DNA from: Candidatus Segatella violae
GTDB lineage: Bacteria > Bacteroidota > Bacteroidia > Bacteroidales > Bacteroidaceae
DNA length: 55,089 nucleotides
Direction: 5' to 3'
Assembly (NCBI GenBank): GCA_002440225.1
Contig: DJSH01000060.1
Coordinates: 6,341 to 61,429 of the forward strand
Under the pieces are notes generated by a model, which was given only the letters and a program-made list of their open reading frames with translations, searched no databases and had not been told where the DNA came from. The position numbers and the translations under genes were made by a program. Every line of letters starts with the position of its first letter. Within the stretch, counting starts at the first letter, position 1. Shown one piece after another: positions 16,837 to 25,749 of the stretch.

Positions 16837-18318
16837 ATGGCTAAAGAACTTAAGAATTTGACCAAGCGCGCTGACAACTACAGTCAGTGGTACAACGACT
16901 TGGTGGTAAAGGCAGATCTCGCTGAATTGTCTCCAGTTCGTGGTTGTATGATCATCAAACCATACGGTTACGCCATCTGGGAGAAGATGCAGCAGCAACT
17001 CGACAAGATGTTTAAGAAGACAGGTGTACAGAACGCATACTTCCCTCTCCTCATCCCGAAGAGCTTCTTCTCTCGTGAGGCTGAGCACGTGGCTGGTTTC
17101 GCCAAGGAGTGTGCCGTGGTTACCCACTATCGCCTCCGTGCCACAGAAGACGGCAAGGAAGTGGAGGTAGACCCTAACGCCAAACTTGACGAGGAGCTCA
17201 TCATCCGCCCTACTTCTGAGACCATCATCTGGAACACATACAAGAACTGGATCCACTCTTGGCGCGACCTCCCTATCCTCTGCAACCAGTGGTGTAACGT
17301 GATGCGCTGGGAGATGCGTACCCGTCCATTCCTCCGTACATCCGAGTTCCTCTGGCAGGAGGGTCACACAGCCCACGCCACCAAGGAAGAGGCCGAGGCT
17401 AAGGCTCAGGAGATGTTGAAGGTTTACGCCGATTTTGCCGAAAACTACATGGGCGTGCCTGTATTGCAGGGTGTGAAGAGTGAGACTGAGCGTTTCGCCG
17501 GTGCCCTCAACACTTACACCATCGAGGCGATGATGCAGGATGGCAAGGCTTTGCAGAGCGGTACTTCCCATTTCTTGGGCCAGAACTTCGCAAAGAGTTT
17601 CGACGTAACTTACCTCAACAAGGAGAACAAGCCTGAGTATGTATGGGCTACCTCTTGGGGTGTATCCACCCGATTGATGGGTGCCCTCATCATGGTTCAC
17701 AGCGATGACAACGGTCTCGTTTTGCCTCCTAAGTTGGCTCCTATCCAGGTGGTTATCGTGCCTATCAACAAGGGTGAGGAGCAGTTGGCTCAGATTACAG
17801 CCAAGCTTCAGCCTGTCATCGACCAGCTCCGTGAGTTGGGCATCAGCGTGAAGTACGACGACAACACCGCCAAGCGCCCAGGCTTCAAATTCGCCGACTA
17901 TGAGTTGAAGGGTGTACCTGTACGTCTCGCCATGGGTGGCCGTGACTTGGAGAACAACACCATCGAGATTATGCGTCGTGATACCTTGGAGAAGGAGAAC
18001 GTCAGCTTCGACGGCATCGTGGAGCGCGTGAAGAACTTACTCGAAGACATCCAGAAGAACATCTTCGAGAAAGCTCGTGCTTACCGTGACGCTCATGTAT
18101 ACGAGTGCGACAACTACGAGGACTTCAAGAAGCGTGTGAAGGACGGCGGCTTCTTCCTCTGCCACTGGGACGGTACAGCCGAGACCGAGGCTAAGATCAA
18201 GGAGGACACACAGGCTACCATCCGTTGCATACCTTTCGCTTACGAGCAGACTCCAGGTGTCGACATGGTGAGCGGCAAGCCAGCCAAGGCTCGTGTCATC
18301 ATCGCTCGCAGTTACTAA
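16837..18318 (+). CDS. proS: Prolyl-tRNA synthetase
   Basis: It charges tRNA-Pro. The 493 residues are the shorter, archaeal/eukaryote-like ProRS form, with the class II motif 2 region ELIIRPTSET and the C-terminal zinc-like domain ending RVIIARSY. The bacterial-type INS editing insertion is absent. Length fits this subtype. A hairpin at 18326-18357 follows the stop. Confidence 0.96.
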   Translation: MAKELKNLTKRADNYSQWYNDLVVKADLAELSPVRGCMIIKPYGYAIWEKMQQQLDKMFKKTGVQNAYFPLLIPKSFFSREAEHVAGFAKECAVVTHYRLRATEDGKEVEVDPNAKLDEELIIRPTSETIIWNTYKNWIHSWRDLPILCNQWCNVMRWEMRTRPFLRTSEFLWQEGHTAHATKEEAEAKAQEMLKVYADFAENYMGVPVLQGVKSETERFAGALNTYTIEAMMQDGKALQSGTSHFLGQNFAKSFDVTYLNKENKPEYVWATSWGVSTRLMGALIMVHSDDNGLVLPPKLAPIQVVIVPINKGEEQLAQITAKLQPVIDQLRELGISVKYDDNTAKRPGFKFADYELKGVPVRLAMGGRDLENNTIEIMRRDTLEKENVSFDGIVERVKNLLEDIQKNIFEKARAYRDAHVYECDNYEDFKKRVKDGGFFLCHWDGTAETEAKIKEDTQATIRCIPFAYEQTPGVDMVSGKPAKARVIIARSY

Positions 18319-18325
18319 TCATGAC

Positions 18326-18357
18326 GTATAGGTACTTATCTTTGTCAGTACCTATAC
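18326..18357 (+). promoter_or_regulatory. Hairpin with a -7 promoter box in its loop
   Basis: GTATAGGTACT (18326-18336) pairs perfectly over 11 bases with 18347-18357. The 10-base loop contains TATCTTTG (18337-18344), a match to the -7 box, 36 bases before the start at 18380. It could serve as the proS terminator, the promoter of the next gene, or both. Confidence 0.6.
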
Positions 18358-18379
18358 ATCTTTATACTATCATAAGGAT

Positions 18380-18877
18380 ATGAGGCAGCTGATACTATAC
18401 ATCATTTTCTTGATGTCCATGGTCTTCTCGGGCTATGGTAAAGTATCTGCTGCCTCAGATTCTTTCCATCTCCAGGATTCTCATTCCTTCACGCAGTATT
18501 CCGACAACACGAAGAAAGACCGACTTACGAAACTGCCTTCCGAGAAGAAAAACACTCTTGCAAAATTATCTTCTGAGAAGAAAGACCGCCTGGTGAAGAT
18601 TGACCACAAGCAAGACAAACCGACAGCCCAGCTGGAGGATGCCTCCGTTGCAGCCTATCGGGTATGCGGCAGTCGCCCTCAGCGGCTCTTGCCATCGGGC
18701 AACATTCACTCCCAGGCAGGTGCAAGTAGATTGCTTTTTAATAGAATCCGAGTTTTATCATCCCTTTTATCCGCCGTATTTGGTGGCTACGAGCCTTTCC
18801 GCTTGGAGAGTGCTCCTATCCACTTTGATGTCGCCAGCAAGTATTATGTCATTTGCCTGCGGCATCTTCGCTGTTAG
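18380..18877 (+). CDS. Lys-rich exported protein of unknown function
   Basis: A 165-residue frame with a typical signal peptide (MRQLILYIIFLMSMVFSGYG) and a likely cut near residue 25. Next come three 11-residue repeats at about 45-80 of the type KKDRLTKLPSE, KKNTLAKLSSE, KKDRLVKIDHK, so a basic tandem-repeat region follows the signal. The C-terminal part (CGSRPQRLLPSGNIH, then EPFRLESAPIHFD) has no motif I recognise. A promoter box lies 36 bases ahead. The C-terminal segment reads like a real protein, but I cannot name a family. It could be a fast-evolving exported peptide. Confidence 0.5.
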   Translation: MRQLILYIIFLMSMVFSGYGKVSAASDSFHLQDSHSFTQYSDNTKKDRLTKLPSEKKNTLAKLSSEKKDRLVKIDHKQDKPTAQLEDASVAAYRVCGSRPQRLLPSGNIHSQAGASRLLFNRIRVLSSLLSAVFGGYEPFRLESAPIHFDVASKYYVICLRHLRC

Positions 18878-19005
18878 CTTTTTCTTTTTATCATTCAATA
18901 CTTCATGTTTCGCAAGGCTCAGAAAGGTTTTGCGAGGGATTGTCGTATACCTATGCAATCCAACAAATTAGAAAAAACAGATTCATATAAAGATAAAGAA
19001 GAATT

Positions 19006-19398
19006 ATGGCTAAGATACAACATATGGAAATGGGTGCCACAGTGATGTCACTCGACGAAATCAAAGTAAAGAAAGGCTTTTTGGGACTGAGCGTCAAGCT
19101 TGTCTATATGCCAACAAATAGTGCTATCAAAGTAAAGGAAAACGAATATTCGGCAGAGGATGGTCGCCGATTGGAAAACATCCTCTTCACTGAGCCTGAA
19201 AACGTGGAGGAAGCTATCAGCAAGAATCCAGTTTCTGCCATCGGAATGGGAAATGTGAAACTGGAAGCTTGTATTTCGGAAGATCATGAGTTTGCAGCCG
19301 TTCAGCTCTTGAGCTTCAAGGATTTCGACTATAAGCCGGTGTCCGAGGTACATATATATAAAGGTAGGGCAGCCGAGGCCATAGCCAAGCTGTTCTGA
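19006..19398 (+). CDS. Small conserved-type protein of unknown function
   Basis: A 130-residue acidic and hydrophobic frame starting MAKIQHMEMGATVMS; a second ATG at 19024 is possible. It has no signal peptide and no membrane segment. The frame contains NEYSAEDGRRLENILF and EVHIYKGRAAEAIAKLF. I do not recognise a domain. Its codon usage resembles the neighbours. It stands between the Lys-rich exported gene and the gene-free repeat region. Confidence 0.65.
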   Translation: MAKIQHMEMGATVMSLDEIKVKKGFLGLSVKLVYMPTNSAIKVKENEYSAEDGRRLENILFTEPENVEEAISKNPVSAIGMGNVKLEACISEDHEFAAVQLLSFKDFDYKPVSEVHIYKGRAAEAIAKLF

Positions 19399-19719
19399 TG
19401 GAATATGCTTCGTTGAGTACGAAGCTATAGTAAAAACACTTCACTCTTCACCAGAACGTCGTAACGTATTGACATTCACGTTGTTAATCTAGTGAAGAGT
19501 ATCTCTTGACACTTCACCTCTCGGAATGCCGATAAACACAGAGGATTCCGAGAGATTGGTGAAGTGTGAAGAGGGAAACGCAAAGCTGTCGTCAAGATGC
19601 TCTTTCCACCACAGCCTCAGTGTAGACAGTAAACTGCAAAGCCTTAGACAATTTACTGCCCTAACTAGGCAGTCAACCGTCCACAGCCCCACAGTTTGCA
19701 CGAAAAAGCATTGAAGATG
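19399..19719. other. Gene-free region with nested inverted repeats
   Basis: 320 bases without a supported gene. The sequence shows a 6-bp hairpin GCTTCG/CGAAGC (19407-19425). An inverted repeat has arms ACTCTTCAC at 19443-19451 and 19492-19500. A second inverted repeat occupies 19509-19567. Further pairs are CAGTAAA/TTTACTG (about 19627-19658) and ACTGCC/GGCAGT (about 19656-19675). The words (GTGAAGAG, CAGTAAACTGC) resemble the degenerate spacer repeats elsewhere in the window. A non-coding RNA or old repeat debris are both possible. Confidence 0.5.
19509..19567. repeat. Imperfect 19-bp inverted repeat
   Basis: ACACTTCACC plus TCTCGGAAT on the left pairs with ATTCCGAGA and GGTGAAGTGT on the right, with a 4-base bulge on the right and a 17-base loop. 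It is adjacent to another inverted repeat at 19443-19500 whose ends (ACTCTTCAC/GTGAAGAGT) are related. No T-run follows. Confidence 0.6.
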
Positions 19720-21156
19720 CTAATCATCAGCCAACTCATGCAACGTATACTCGCTACTTCCATCAAAGCAATGGGTACATACCTGGCATTTAGGCAAACC
19801 GATGGCTTCAACTAGTTGCTCGATGGTGTTGAACTTCAAGGTGGTCAAGCCCAACTCTCTAGCTATCTCAGCTACCATCTTCTTGTACTCAGGCGAATCG
19901 GTGGTGGCATACTTGTCGAGGTTCTTGTTGGCGTCGCCCTCAAACTTCTCGATGATGCGACGGGTAATCAACTCCATCGCACTCTTGGAAGAAGTGAAAT
20001 TGATAAACGGACAAGCATAAACCAATGGCGGACAAGCGATGCGCATGTGGCACTCCTTCAAGCCAGCTTGGTCGAAGAGAACCTTCACATTGTCACGCAA
20101 CTGCGTGCCACGCACGATACTATCATCACAGAACAACACCCTCTTGCCCTTGAGCATCGCCTTGTTAGGTATCAATTTCATCTTTGCCACCAAGGAGCGC
20201 ATGCTCTGGTTGCTAGGCATGAAGGAACGAGGCCAAGTAGGCGTGTACTTGGCGATGCAACGCTGATAAGGCACACCCTTGCCTGCCGCATAACCCATCG
20301 CCATACCCGTACCCGAATCAGGGATACCGCTACAGCAATCCACCTCCACATCGTCGGTCTTCGCCAAGTTGCAACCATTCGTGAATCTCACTTCCTCCAC
20401 GTTTCTGCCCTCGTAGGTAGAAGTTGGGAAACCATAGTAAACCCAGAGGAAGGAGCAAACCTGCATCTTCTTGTTGGCTGGGCGAAGCTGCTCGATGCCA
20501 TCGGCGGTCATCTTCACAATCTCTCCAGGTCCCACCTCATACTCAGTCTCATAGTCGAGGTTCGGGAACGAGGTGGTCTCGCTGCTGGCAGCATGGGCTC
20601 CCTCCTTCTTACCAATGATGAGTGGCGTGCGTCCCCAGCTGTCACGGGCGCAGATGATGCCATCCTCCGTGAGAATCATCATAGTGCAAGAACCCTTGAT
20701 GTGGTGGTACACATTCTCGATGCCCTCCTTGAAACTCTTCGCCTGGATGATGAGCAGAGCCACCAACTCGGTAGGATTGGTGTTGCCCGACGACATCTCG
20801 GCAAAGTGCATGTTCTTTTCGAGCAAGTGCTGAGTAAGTTCTTCGATGTTCACGATCTTGGCAACCGTGCAAATGGCGAAGCGGCCAAGATGAGAGTTCA
20901 TGATGAGTGGTTGCGCATCAGTATCGCTGATGACGCCGATGCCCGATGTTGCCCCCTCAAACTTATCGAGAGTAGGTTCAAACTTAGTTCGGAAGTACGA
21001 ACTTTCTAGGTTGTGGATAGAGCGCACGAAGCCCTTCTCCTCGCAGTAGGTTGCCAAACCGCCTCGGCGAGTGCCGAGATGTGAGTTGTAGTCGGTGCCG
21101 TAGAAAAGGTCTGCGACACAGCTTTTCTTGGAAATAGTTCCGAAAATGCCTCCCAT
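19720..21156 (-). CDS. PurF-like amidophosphoribosyltransferase, glutaminase nucleophile lost
   Basis: A 478-residue member of the PurF family, which normally moves glutamine nitrogen onto PRPP in the first step of purine synthesis. The PRPP-binding loop is intact (FCDDSIVRGT, 342-351). Four cysteines align with the Fe-S ligands of Bacillus-type PurF: C234 (QVCSFLWVYYG), C382 (YACPF), C460 and C463 (VCTHCFDG). The N-terminus is MGGIFGT where active enzymes have MCGI, so the nucleophile Cys is Gly. The glutamine-binding NGN segment is replaced by VAKIVN (about 98-103). The glutaminase looks inactive; it may use free ammonia or have another role. A canonical purF is expected elsewhere. Confidence 0.85.
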   Translation of the reverse strand: MGGIFGTISKKSCVADLFYGTDYNSHLGTRRGGLATYCEEKGFVRSIHNLESSYFRTKFEPTLDKFEGATSGIGVISDTDAQPLIMNSHLGRFAICTVAKIVNIEELTQHLLEKNMHFAEMSSGNTNPTELVALLIIQAKSFKEGIENVYHHIKGSCTMMILTEDGIICARDSWGRTPLIIGKKEGAHAASSETTSFPNLDYETEYEVGPGEIVKMTADGIEQLRPANKKMQVCSFLWVYYGFPTSTYEGRNVEEVRFTNGCNLAKTDDVEVDCCSGIPDSGTGMAMGYAAGKGVPYQRCIAKYTPTWPRSFMPSNQSMRSLVAKMKLIPNKAMLKGKRVLFCDDSIVRGTQLRDNVKVLFDQAGLKECHMRIACPPLVYACPFINFTSSKSAMELITRRIIEKFEGDANKNLDKYATTDSPEYKKMVAEIARELGLTTLKFNTIEQLVEAIGLPKCQVCTHCFDGSSEYTLHELADD

Positions 21157-21196
21157 AAGAGTGTTAATTGTATGTTATTGTTTTGAAATATGGGTG

Positions 21197-21204
21197 CAAA
21201 GATA
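21197..21204 (-). promoter_or_regulatory. -7 box of the PurF-like gene
   Basis: Minus-strand TATCTTTGC lies 40 bases upstream of the ATG, immediately downstream of the terminator of the preceding DUF3943 gene. Confidence 0.65.
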
Positions 21205-21206
21205 AT

Positions 21207-21245
21207 AAAAAGATGGAAAACATGCAAGATATTTTCCATCTTTTT
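21207..21245 (-). terminator. Terminator of the DUF3943 gene
   Basis: AAAAAGATGGAAAA (21207-21220) pairs perfectly over 14 bases with 21232-21245 around an 11-base loop. On the minus strand the stem ends in a T-run. It separates the DUF3943 gene from the PurF-like promoter. Confidence 0.85.
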
Positions 21246-21252
21246 CTCGTGT

Positions 21253-23760
21253 TTACAAAGCGTATTGCAATCCGATGCTCACATCGAAAGTCTTCGACTG
21301 CACATTGTCATGATACTTATAATAGGTGTCACGCCAATAGTTGGACACGTTCAGGTCGAGGTTGAGATGCGAGGCAAGCGCCATCACGAAACGGGCGTTC
21401 AGTACCAGCAACGAGGCATTTCCCTTGTCGCCTTGTGCGTTGAGATAGAGCGGATCGGTTGTTTCCAAGTCCTTGCCTTCGTATCCCTTCCAAGTGAAGA
21501 TGCGATAATAGTCGGCACCGATGCTGAAGCTGCCTATCTTGCCAAACTCCATCACGCTGCTGGCCTTCACACTATAACCACTACCCATGTTGTAGTCACG
21601 GTCTATCACGTGATAATAATCACTCAAACTACCGCCCAACAAGATGCCATCTAGGAAGATGCGCTGCTCCAACTTGGTAAGATTGCCAATCTTCGGGAAA
21701 CGATAGATGAAACCAGGGCCAAAGGATGCTGCCTCCGAGATGCGATAAGGCACCAAGCTAGTTCCATCCTTCACGGGTTGGGAGTCATAATAGTTGAAGT
21801 GTTGGAAGATACCAAACTCTGCTTCCATATTCTTGGAAATGGTCACAGGCACACTCCAAAGCCTACCAAGCAAGTGGACACCCGTGATGAGCGGTTGGTT
21901 ACTGCTCAATCCGAAAGTGACATCGGCAGTAAAGTAGTCGTAAGGTTTAGTAGTTTCCTCATTGAACAAATCGCCATATATCACGTTGAAGCGCACGTAT
22001 GGATTGCCCTCTCCCCTAAAGAAGCTGTTGTTGTCTGCAAGATAGCGATAGCCTGCTGATGCGGCAAAAGAGATAGGGATACGATTGTAGTCGTGATACT
22101 TATAGTACTTGCCTCTCACTCGCCATGCGTCACCACTCAAGATACGGTTCAGCCCCTTGATAGGACAAATCAAGGTGCCCAAGAACTCTCGCAAGAAACG
22201 AGGGAAACCTCTCAGATGGTCGTCATACACCAAATCACTGATACGATAAGTTACCTCGCCGATGCACACACCGCCAAATGTGGTGGCCATCAAATCGTTG
22301 ATGGCAGGTGGCTCTATCTCGCAAGTAGTCTCCCACATCAAACTTCCACAGAAACTGTAAGGTACCGACTCCCAGAAGTTCATGCCATTGGAACGTGCCG
22401 CATTGAAGTAGAGACCACCATGATAAGGATGAGCAAAGAGGTTGGTGGAGAACTGGTCGTTGTCCCACACGAAGCCCGTCTCTATATTATGCTTGATGCT
22501 ATGGAAGGAAATCTTGGCGAAATCCTCACTCATCACAAACTGATCGAAACACTGCACGCCCACGTTGATGGCGAAAGCCTCCAAAGCAGCCTTCCATGGA
22601 TGCTTCTTCTGTCGCTCAGGGTCATCATAGGCAAAGATGGTGCCATCCTTCCAAGCCTCCATGTCGTATTCCTTATTCTTTGGAACAGAAGGAACATGCT
22701 GGTAACTACGGTCGAAGCGGAAAGCCAATCCTGCCTCAAAGATGGCACGCTGACGATAACGGCGAGAGTGATTGTAATAACGGGTATCGCCATAACCCAC
22801 CGAAGCAAAGGCGCTCAAGTGTTTGCCCAACTGATAGTCGGCGTTTACACGAGCCTGCACTGAATAGAGACGCTCTGGTCGGTCGTTGGAATTTTCCTCA
22901 AACGACTCCACGTGAAAATAACCCAGGTCACCGCTCAACGAGAATCGAGGTGAGAGTTGAAAGTATTGTCCGATACGATAAAAGAGAGCTCCCGAGAATC
23001 GCTCGTCCAACCCAAAGTAATGGGTACCTACACCTATTATATTATAGGTGCTACGGTTTCGAAAGCGCACAGCTACGTTCATTTTGTTGGCTGAACCTCC
23101 AAAAGCCATCAAATCGATGCGAGTCTTGGGATTCACATTCACGAGACCAATCTTGTGGGCCACGGTATCGCGACTATAGTTGATGATGCCAAACTGCACA
23201 CCACGAGGATGGCTCACGCAGACATTCACCAGTCCAAACTGCGAGCCGCTCAAGGTATCGGCATAGTTATAGCCACCCAGCTGCACACCTCTCATATTCG
23301 AGGAACAGACATTGGAGGCAGCCACCTGGATGCCTCGTTTCATACCCATCGAGACATTCGACAGTCCTGTGAACTGAATGCCACGAAAAGGGGTTGCCGA
23401 CATATTGCTAAAGAGCGAGAGTTGCAAGCCATTGCCCTTGGTCAGCACATTGGTGACACCCGAAATCTGCACACCACGCATATCCTTGCCCCCGGCATTC
23501 ATCACGCCTGCGATGTTGACACCACGCATCTGATTGCGTACGACACTAGAGAAAGCACCTATCTGCACGCCACGCAAAGTATCGACTGCACCGAAGAGAG
23601 CAAGGTTGCCACTGCTATAAAGTGTAGAGTCGGCAGTATGGTGATTGACGCCTACGCCTATGTTTACCGCCTTATGTTGCGCCTGTCCCATCACGGAAGC
23701 ATGGCACATTCCCAGTTCCAACAACAAGCAGGCGATGGTCTTCATATTACTCATATCCAA
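21253..23760 (-). CDS. Large outer-membrane-type protein: GVQxG repeats plus DUF3943
   Basis: An 835-residue exported protein with a signal peptide at MKTIACLLLELGMCHASVMG; the start may be 23760 or 23745 (Met6). Residues about 60-215 hold a row of roughly 20-residue units of the type RGVQIGAFSSVV, RGVNIAGVMNA, RGVQISGVTNV, RGIQFTGLSNV, RGVQLGGYNYA. These units are like the LA_2272-type surface repeats. The rest shows alternating aromatic strands as in beta-barrels and the DUF3943 segment (roughly 380-560, with EAFAINVGVQCFDQF and HPYHGGLYFNAARSNG). The function is unknown; the location is probably the outer membrane. It has its own promoter and terminator. Confidence 0.8.
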   Translation of the reverse strand: MDMSNMKTIACLLLELGMCHASVMGQAQHKAVNIGVGVNHHTADSTLYSSGNLALFGAVDTLRGVQIGAFSSVVRNQMRGVNIAGVMNAGGKDMRGVQISGVTNVLTKGNGLQLSLFSNMSATPFRGIQFTGLSNVSMGMKRGIQVAASNVCSSNMRGVQLGGYNYADTLSGSQFGLVNVCVSHPRGVQFGIINYSRDTVAHKIGLVNVNPKTRIDLMAFGGSANKMNVAVRFRNRSTYNIIGVGTHYFGLDERFSGALFYRIGQYFQLSPRFSLSGDLGYFHVESFEENSNDRPERLYSVQARVNADYQLGKHLSAFASVGYGDTRYYNHSRRYRQRAIFEAGLAFRFDRSYQHVPSVPKNKEYDMEAWKDGTIFAYDDPERQKKHPWKAALEAFAINVGVQCFDQFVMSEDFAKISFHSIKHNIETGFVWDNDQFSTNLFAHPYHGGLYFNAARSNGMNFWESVPYSFCGSLMWETTCEIEPPAINDLMATTFGGVCIGEVTYRISDLVYDDHLRGFPRFLREFLGTLICPIKGLNRILSGDAWRVRGKYYKYHDYNRIPISFAASAGYRYLADNNSFFRGEGNPYVRFNVIYGDLFNEETTKPYDYFTADVTFGLSSNQPLITGVHLLGRLWSVPVTISKNMEAEFGIFQHFNYYDSQPVKDGTSLVPYRISEAASFGPGFIYRFPKIGNLTKLEQRIFLDGILLGGSLSDYYHVIDRDYNMGSGYSVKASSVMEFGKIGSFSIGADYYRIFTWKGYEGKDLETTDPLYLNAQGDKGNASLLVLNARFVMALASHLNLDLNVSNYWRDTYYKYHDNVQSKTFDVSIGLQYAL

Positions 23761-23815
23761 TTAGTTAAGTTAATACTCCTATTCCTCTAAAGAGAGAACT
23801 TTATGAATTTGGCTG

Positions 23816-23823
23816 CAAAGATA
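23816..23823 (-). promoter_or_regulatory. Promoter of the DUF3943 gene
   Basis: Minus-strand TATCTTTG, with TTG about 21 bases further upstream, gives a good match to the two-part Bacteroidota promoter. It is about 55 bases before the start. Confidence 0.65.
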
Positions 23824-23925
23824 CACAAAAAACAGCAGAAAACTCAACTATTGTCTAAGTTTTTCTTGAAATCCGTGAATTATGTAAAAGGAATGGCAAC
23901 AGTTCACACGGATAAAGAGAAAAAA

Positions 23926-23956
23926 GAGTGCCCCAGCATTCTCAGCCGAAGCACTC
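23926..23956 (-). terminator. Terminator of the phosphohexomutase gene
   Basis: On the minus strand GAGTGCTTCGGC pairs with GCTGGGGCACTC (some G-T pairs) around a 7-base loop and is followed by a T-run at 23925-23921. Confidence 0.75.
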
Positions 23957-23997
23957 CATCTTACTTCTTAAATATCTTGAAAGCAATCTCTAATCAA

Positions 23998-25749
23998 TTA
24001 GTTCAAGCCCAAGCTCTTCTTGATAGCCTCGATCTTCTCCTCTGCAGCCTTGGTGCAACGGTTGTAGCAGCCAGCGCATTTGAATGAAGGATCCTTCACC
24101 TCGATATAGAACTTAATCTTAGGCTCTGTACCTGATGGGCGAACGCTCACCTTGGTATTGTCATCGCAGAACCACTGGAGCACATTGCTTGTGGTAGGCA
24201 TGTTGAGTTTCTCCACGCTACCGTCGATGTGCTTAGCCTCAAGACTCTGGTAGTCCTTCCAAGTAACCACTTTGCTGCCACCCAACTCCTTAGGAGGGTT
24301 GGCACGGAAGTCGGACATCATCTGCTTGATTTCGTCGGCACCAGTCTTACCTGGGCGTACCACGTTGACAGTGAACTCCTTGCTGAAGCCATACTCTGCA
24401 TAAATCTGCATCAAGAGGTCGTAGAGGGTCTTGCCCTGGTCCTTAGCCCATGCAGCGATTTCGCAGATAAGGCAGATAGAAGCAGGAGCATCCTTGTCGC
24501 GTACCTTATCGTATGGCAAGAAACCGAAGCTTTCCTCACCACCACCGATGTAATCCTGCTTGCCCTCAGAGATGGCAATCTCACGAGCAATCCACTTGAA
24601 ACCGGTATAGCAGTCGCGGAGCTCCACATGGTTCTTCTTGGCAATCTCGGCGATTACCTCTGTGGTTACGATGGTCTTCACGAGGAAGTCGGTTGGCTTG
24701 AGCTTGCCGAGCTTCTTCTTGTTCTCGATGATGTAGTAGCAGAACATCATGGCTGTCTGGTTACCATTGATGATCATCCACTCGCCCTTGTCGTCACGGC
24801 AAACGATGGCAAGACGGTCGGCGTCTGGGTCGGTTGCGACAACGAGGTCGGCGTTCAACTTAGTACCGAGCTTCATACCGAGGGTCATAGCCTCTGGGTT
24901 CTCAGGGTTAGGAGAAACAACAGTTGGGAAGTTACCATCCACAACCATCTGCTCTGGCACCACGTTGATGTTCTGGAAACCCCAAGAACGGAGGCAAAGA
25001 GGTACGATGACACGACCTGTTCCGTGCATGGCAGAGTAAACGATGTTGAGGTCTTTCTGGCGGTTGATGACATCCTGGTCGATCATGGCTGTGTGAACGG
25101 CTGTCATGTAGTCGTAGTCTACCTCGCCACCGATAATCTTGATCAAGTCCCAATTAGCCTCGAACTTCACGTCCTCGATCTTCACCTTGTTCACCTCCTC
25201 GATAATACCTGTGTCATGAGGAGCGAGAACCTGAGCACCATCCTCCCAGTAAGCCTTGTAGCCATTGTACTCCTTAGGGTTGTGGGAAGCGGTAACGTTG
25301 ACGCCAGCCTTGGCGCCGAGCTCACGGATGGCGAAAGAAATCTCTGGTGTAGGGCGAAGGCTCTCGAAGAGATAAGCCTTGATGCCGTTGGCAGAGAAGA
25401 TTGCGGCAACGGTCTCTGCGAAGAGACGAGAGTTGTTGCGGCAGTCGTGACCTACGACAACAGAGAGACCTTCCTGACCTGGGAAAGCCTTGTGGATGTA
25501 GTTGGCGAAGCCCTGTGTGGCCATACCAACGATATACTTGTTCATGCGGTTAGTACCGGCACCCATGATGCCACGCAAACCACCTGTACCAAACTCCAAG
25601 TTCTGATAGAAGGCATCTACGAGGGCTGACTTATCCTCAGCGTCGAGCATTGCCTTTACTTCCTTACGGGTTTCTTCGTCAAAAGCAGGAGTGAGCCACT
25701 GCTGTGCTCTTTCCTCACACTGCTTGATTAATTCTGCGTTATTAGCCAT
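23998..25749 (-). CDS. Phosphoglucomutase/phosphomannomutase (alpha-D-phosphohexomutase)
   Basis: It interconverts hexose 1- and 6-phosphates for glycan and envelope precursor synthesis. The 583 residues show the phosphoserine loop TASHNPKEYNGYKAYW with Ser155, metal loop DPDADRLAI near residue 310, the sugar loop GGGEESFGFL, and the phosphate-binding loop RPSGTEPKIKFY. The length is that of the long PgcA-like form. A C-terminal CAGCYNRC segment adds a cysteine cluster that I do not recall as typical of the family. Promoter and terminator flank it, so it is probably monocistronic. Confidence 0.93.
   Translation of the reverse strand: MANNAELIKQCEERAQQWLTPAFDEETRKEVKAMLDAEDKSALVDAFYQNLEFGTGGLRGIMGAGTNRMNKYIVGMATQGFANYIHKAFPGQEGLSVVVGHDCRNNSRLFAETVAAIFSANGIKAYLFESLRPTPEISFAIRELGAKAGVNVTASHNPKEYNGYKAYWEDGAQVLAPHDTGIIEEVNKVKIEDVKFEANWDLIKIIGGEVDYDYMTAVHTAMIDQDVINRQKDLNIVYSAMHGTGRVIVPLCLRSWGFQNINVVPEQMVVDGNFPTVVSPNPENPEAMTLGMKLGTKLNADLVVATDPDADRLAIVCRDDKGEWMIINGNQTAMMFCYYIIENKKKLGKLKPTDFLVKTIVTTEVIAEIAKKNHVELRDCYTGFKWIAREIAISEGKQDYIGGGEESFGFLPYDKVRDKDAPASICLICEIAAWAKDQGKTLYDLLMQIYAEYGFSKEFTVNVVRPGKTGADEIKQMMSDFRANPPKELGGSKVVTWKDYQSLEAKHIDGSVEKLNMPTTSNVLQWFCDDNTKVSVRPSGTEPKIKFYIEVKDPSFKCAGCYNRCTKAAEEKIEAIKKSLGLN

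Noticed and set aside
18905..19050. Short frame starting MFRKAQKGFARD overlapping the gene at 19006
   Set aside because: It runs into the next gene in another frame and has no ribosome site or domain.
19399..19719. tRNA gene
   Set aside because: No cloverleaf with GGTTCGAATCC-type T-arm and acceptor pairing was found by eye.
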